The position numbers and the translations under genes are program-made. Source: a virus. Taken from it: 49,664 nucleotides of DNA. The stretch spans positions 1 through 49,664 of IMG/VR virus record IMGVR_UViG_3300009285_001796, one strand, 5' to 3'. Below the pieces are notes generated by a model that saw nothing but the letters and a program-made list of their open reading frames with translations, was not told the origin of the DNA and ran no database searches. Shown piece after piece: positions 48,504 through 49,664 of the stretch. The number at the start of each line of letters is the position of its first letter. Positions within the stretch are counted from its first letter, which is position 1.

Positions 48504-48908
48504 CTATGACTCGTTTACCTCTTTGGGCGGTATGTATGGCCATGATTCCGGTAACTTCCAATGAACAACGGCATTGTTGATTACATTTCTTGATTCTTTC
48601 CATTCAACGCCATCCTGAGTAATGAAATCTCTTAGAACTATTCCGCATCCCGGCTTGTCGCGTGGCTCTCCGTTAGCCTTGAGTCGTAATGCGTAGTAGG
48701 TCATTTCCAGTGTGGCCCGGAACTCCCGCTGTTGAGGGTCAAAATCGTCATGGGCCAGGGCCGAACCCACAGCATAGATTTGAACCTTTCGGGCTTTTTT
48801 CCATGCTCCACCCCAGTTTGTGAGCACGATATCGCCCGGCATGACAATGGCGTTAGCTCGGGCAAACTCTAGTGCGGCTACTTTTATAATATTATGGAAA
48901 TCATTCAT
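48504..48908 (-). CDS. First gene of the leftward accessory operon, unknown function
   Basis: 134 residues from ATG 48908, with AAGGAAAAAAA before it; the longer frame lacks support. NIIKVAALEFARANAIVMPGDIVLTNWGGAWKKARKVQIYAVG and LEMTYYALRLKANGEPRDKPG suggest a compact beta-rich domain (SH3/KOW-like in feel), followed by EWKESRNVINNAVVHWKLPE. A promoter lies about 100 bp upstream. Family not identified. Confidence 0.55.
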   Translation of the reverse strand: MNDFHNIIKVAALEFARANAIVMPGDIVLTNWGGAWKKARKVQIYAVGSALAHDDFDPQQREFRATLEMTYYALRLKANGEPRDKPGCGIVLRDFITQDGVEWKESRNVINNAVVHWKLPESWPYIPPKEVNES

Positions 48909-49003
48909 TTTTTTTCCTTTCTGCCTGAGGCCGAGGGAGCTGATTTTTATCATTGTTCGACCCTCCTGTGGTCTGATTCAAGTTGCCCGTGCTTTTTAAA
49001 CCC

Positions 49004-49032
49004 ATCTTACGACCCCACAAAACAAATGTCAA
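49004..49032 (-). promoter_or_regulatory. Leftward promoter of the accessory operon
   Basis: On the minus strand TTGACA (49032-49027), a 17-bp spacer and TAAGAT (49009-49004). Perfect -35 and four of six in the -10. Predicted start near 48996, giving a leader of about 90 nt to the ATG at 48908. Confidence 0.65.
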
Positions 49033-49050
49033 GTAAAAAATCACTTGACA
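49027..49050. promoter_or_regulatory. Operator-like inverted repeat TGTCAAGT-n8-ACTTGACA
   Basis: Perfect 8-bp arms around an 8-bp spacer (49027-49034, 49043-49050). Each arm contains a TTGACA -35 box facing outward. The rightward one (49045-49050) has CATAAT 19 bp on, at 49070-49075. A dimeric regulator here would control both directions. The ribbon-helix-helix protein encoded just to the right is the obvious candidate. Confidence 0.6.
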
Positions 49051-49063
49051 ATCAAAATATTCT

Positions 49064-49297
49064 ATGATTCATAATGGGGTCATGACCTCCGCAGCCAAAC
49101 CAAAAAAGCCGATGCCCTTGTCCCGAATCAAAATCCAGTTCGAGCCTCGGGAGCTTCGACAGATCAAACTCTTGGCGAACCATTCGATGCTCTCCGTCTC
49201 CGCATGGATCCGGGCTTTGATCCTGCGAGAAATTGAACAATCCCCCATCCCTGAGAAACTGCCCAAGCCCCCACGAGCGCGGGCTCCGATGGAGTAA
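49064..49297 (+). CDS. Ribbon-helix-helix (Arc/CopG-like) regulator
   Basis: 77 residues if started at ATG 49064; ATG 49082 is an alternative, and neither has a good ribosome site. After a basic N-terminus, LSRIKIQFEPRELRQIKLLANHSMLSVSAWIRALILREIEQ is a typical ribbon (R.K..F), helix 1 and helix 2. The tail is Pro/Arg-rich. Such proteins bind operators as dimers and usually autoregulate, and a matching dyad lies directly upstream. Divergent to the accessory operon. Confidence 0.65.
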   Translation: MIHNGVMTSAAKPKKPMPLSRIKIQFEPRELRQIKLLANHSMLSVSAWIRALILREIEQSPIPEKLPKPPRARAPME

Positions 49298-49300
49298 GAG

Positions 49301-49618
49301 TTGGAAATACCAGAAGCGCGAATAATAGGACCAGAGGGCGCAGTCGGTTGTGTGGTCCGAATGGAAATAACTGAGGGTACTGATAAAATTGTTCTGGGTT
49401 TTGGCGAGTGGTTAGAATTGCCACCCGGTAGGTACTCCGTTGTTGGGGTTGGGAATGACGTAGGCGCTGGATTATTGACTGTTGAACGCTGCACACGACT
49501 CGATGGTATAGACGTAGTGTTGAATCCGGGCCTTGGACCACATTACGTTATAGTTGGAGCAAGATTTAGGCTGAAGCCGTTCCCCATCCCCTTCCACACA
49601 AGAGAACCAATCCCATGA
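49301..49618 (+). CDS. Small beta-rich protein, unknown function
   Basis: 105 residues from TTG 49301, with GGAG at 49291-49294. It has strand-rich content (AVGCVVRMEITEGTDKIVLGFGEWLELPPGRYSVVGVG..) and a Pro-rich end. It follows the ribbon-helix-helix gene by 3 nt and couples to a further gene by ATGA, so belongs to a rightward operon continuing past the window. No family recognised. Confidence 0.5.
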   Translation: MEIPEARIIGPEGAVGCVVRMEITEGTDKIVLGFGEWLELPPGRYSVVGVGNDVGAGLLTVERCTRLDGIDVVLNPGLGPHYVIVGARFRLKPFPIPFHTREPIP

Positions 49619-49664
49619 AACACCCCTGTAGAAGCAAAAGGCAGCGCAAGAAACTCGAAACCCA
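49615..49664 (+). CDS. Start of a further gene, cut by the window edge
   Basis: ATG at 49615 overlaps the upstream TGA (ATGA) and opens a basic frame beginning MKHPCRSKRQRKK that runs off the right end. Nothing more can be said; coupling and the charged start support it being real. Confidence 0.45.
   Translation, partial: MKHPCRSKRQRKKLET

Noticed and set aside
1-49664. CRISPR array
   Set aside because: No series of regularly spaced identical repeats was seen; the repeats present are protein modules, one 99-bp duplication and isolated palindromes.

Overview
The window holds nearly all of a temperate, contractile-tailed (myovirus-type) Caudoviricetes genome of roughly 50 kb. It is joined at its extreme left to a fragment of a bacterial murG gene. 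Gene density, translational coupling by ATGA/TAATG overlaps, purine-rich Shine-Dalgarno sites and the gene order are all phage-like. The murG fragment and the tRNA-Phe-derived integration core point to a bacterial host. The MurG wording resembles diderm Nitrospirota/Desulfobacterota proteins, but this host guess is weak.

Layout. (1) 1-~335: interior of murG, broken off against the 3' end of a phage recT gene. (2) 262-5214, leftward early operon: repressor, T5orf172 (GIY-YIG-like) protein, BRO-N protein, two HU/IHF-like proteins, a small HTH protein, a DUF2303-like protein, a zinc-ribbon protein, and RecT. (3) 5215-5351, divergent control region, followed by a Cro-like candidate and a tyrosine integrase reading right. 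(4) 6842-7122, an apparently intact attP: the 3' 50 nt of tRNA-Phe(GAA) flanked on both sides by a shared 12-bp arm-type repeat, with a strong terminator beside it. (5) 7355-44254, rightward late region: holin-like protein, terminase, portal, protease/scaffold, two paralogous decoration proteins, major capsid protein, connectors, sheath, tube, tail chaperones, tape measure, hub, spike, gp25-LysM, J, I, large tail and fibre proteins, then lysis genes. (6) 44269-48908, leftward accessory cluster of small, often zinc-ribbon-bearing proteins, a serine recombinase and a secreted protein. (7) 49004-49664, a divergent promoter and operator-like palindrome, then a ribbon-helix-helix protein and further rightward genes that run off the edge.

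The main observations are these. A flagellin-hook-IN-like beta module of about 80 residues is inserted in several copies into a capsid decoration protein (5 copies), the tail sheath (2) and a baseplate-proximal protein (1). A -1 frameshift signal (T TTT TTA plus a stem-loop) joins the two tail-chaperone frames. A strong internal ribosome site separates scaffold from protease. A 1282-residue adhesin has three 168-residue repeats followed by three discoidin-like modules. The intact attP and the murG|recT junction together argue that this is not a simple integrated prophage: it is free or circular phage DNA, an aberrant insertion, or a chimeric contig.
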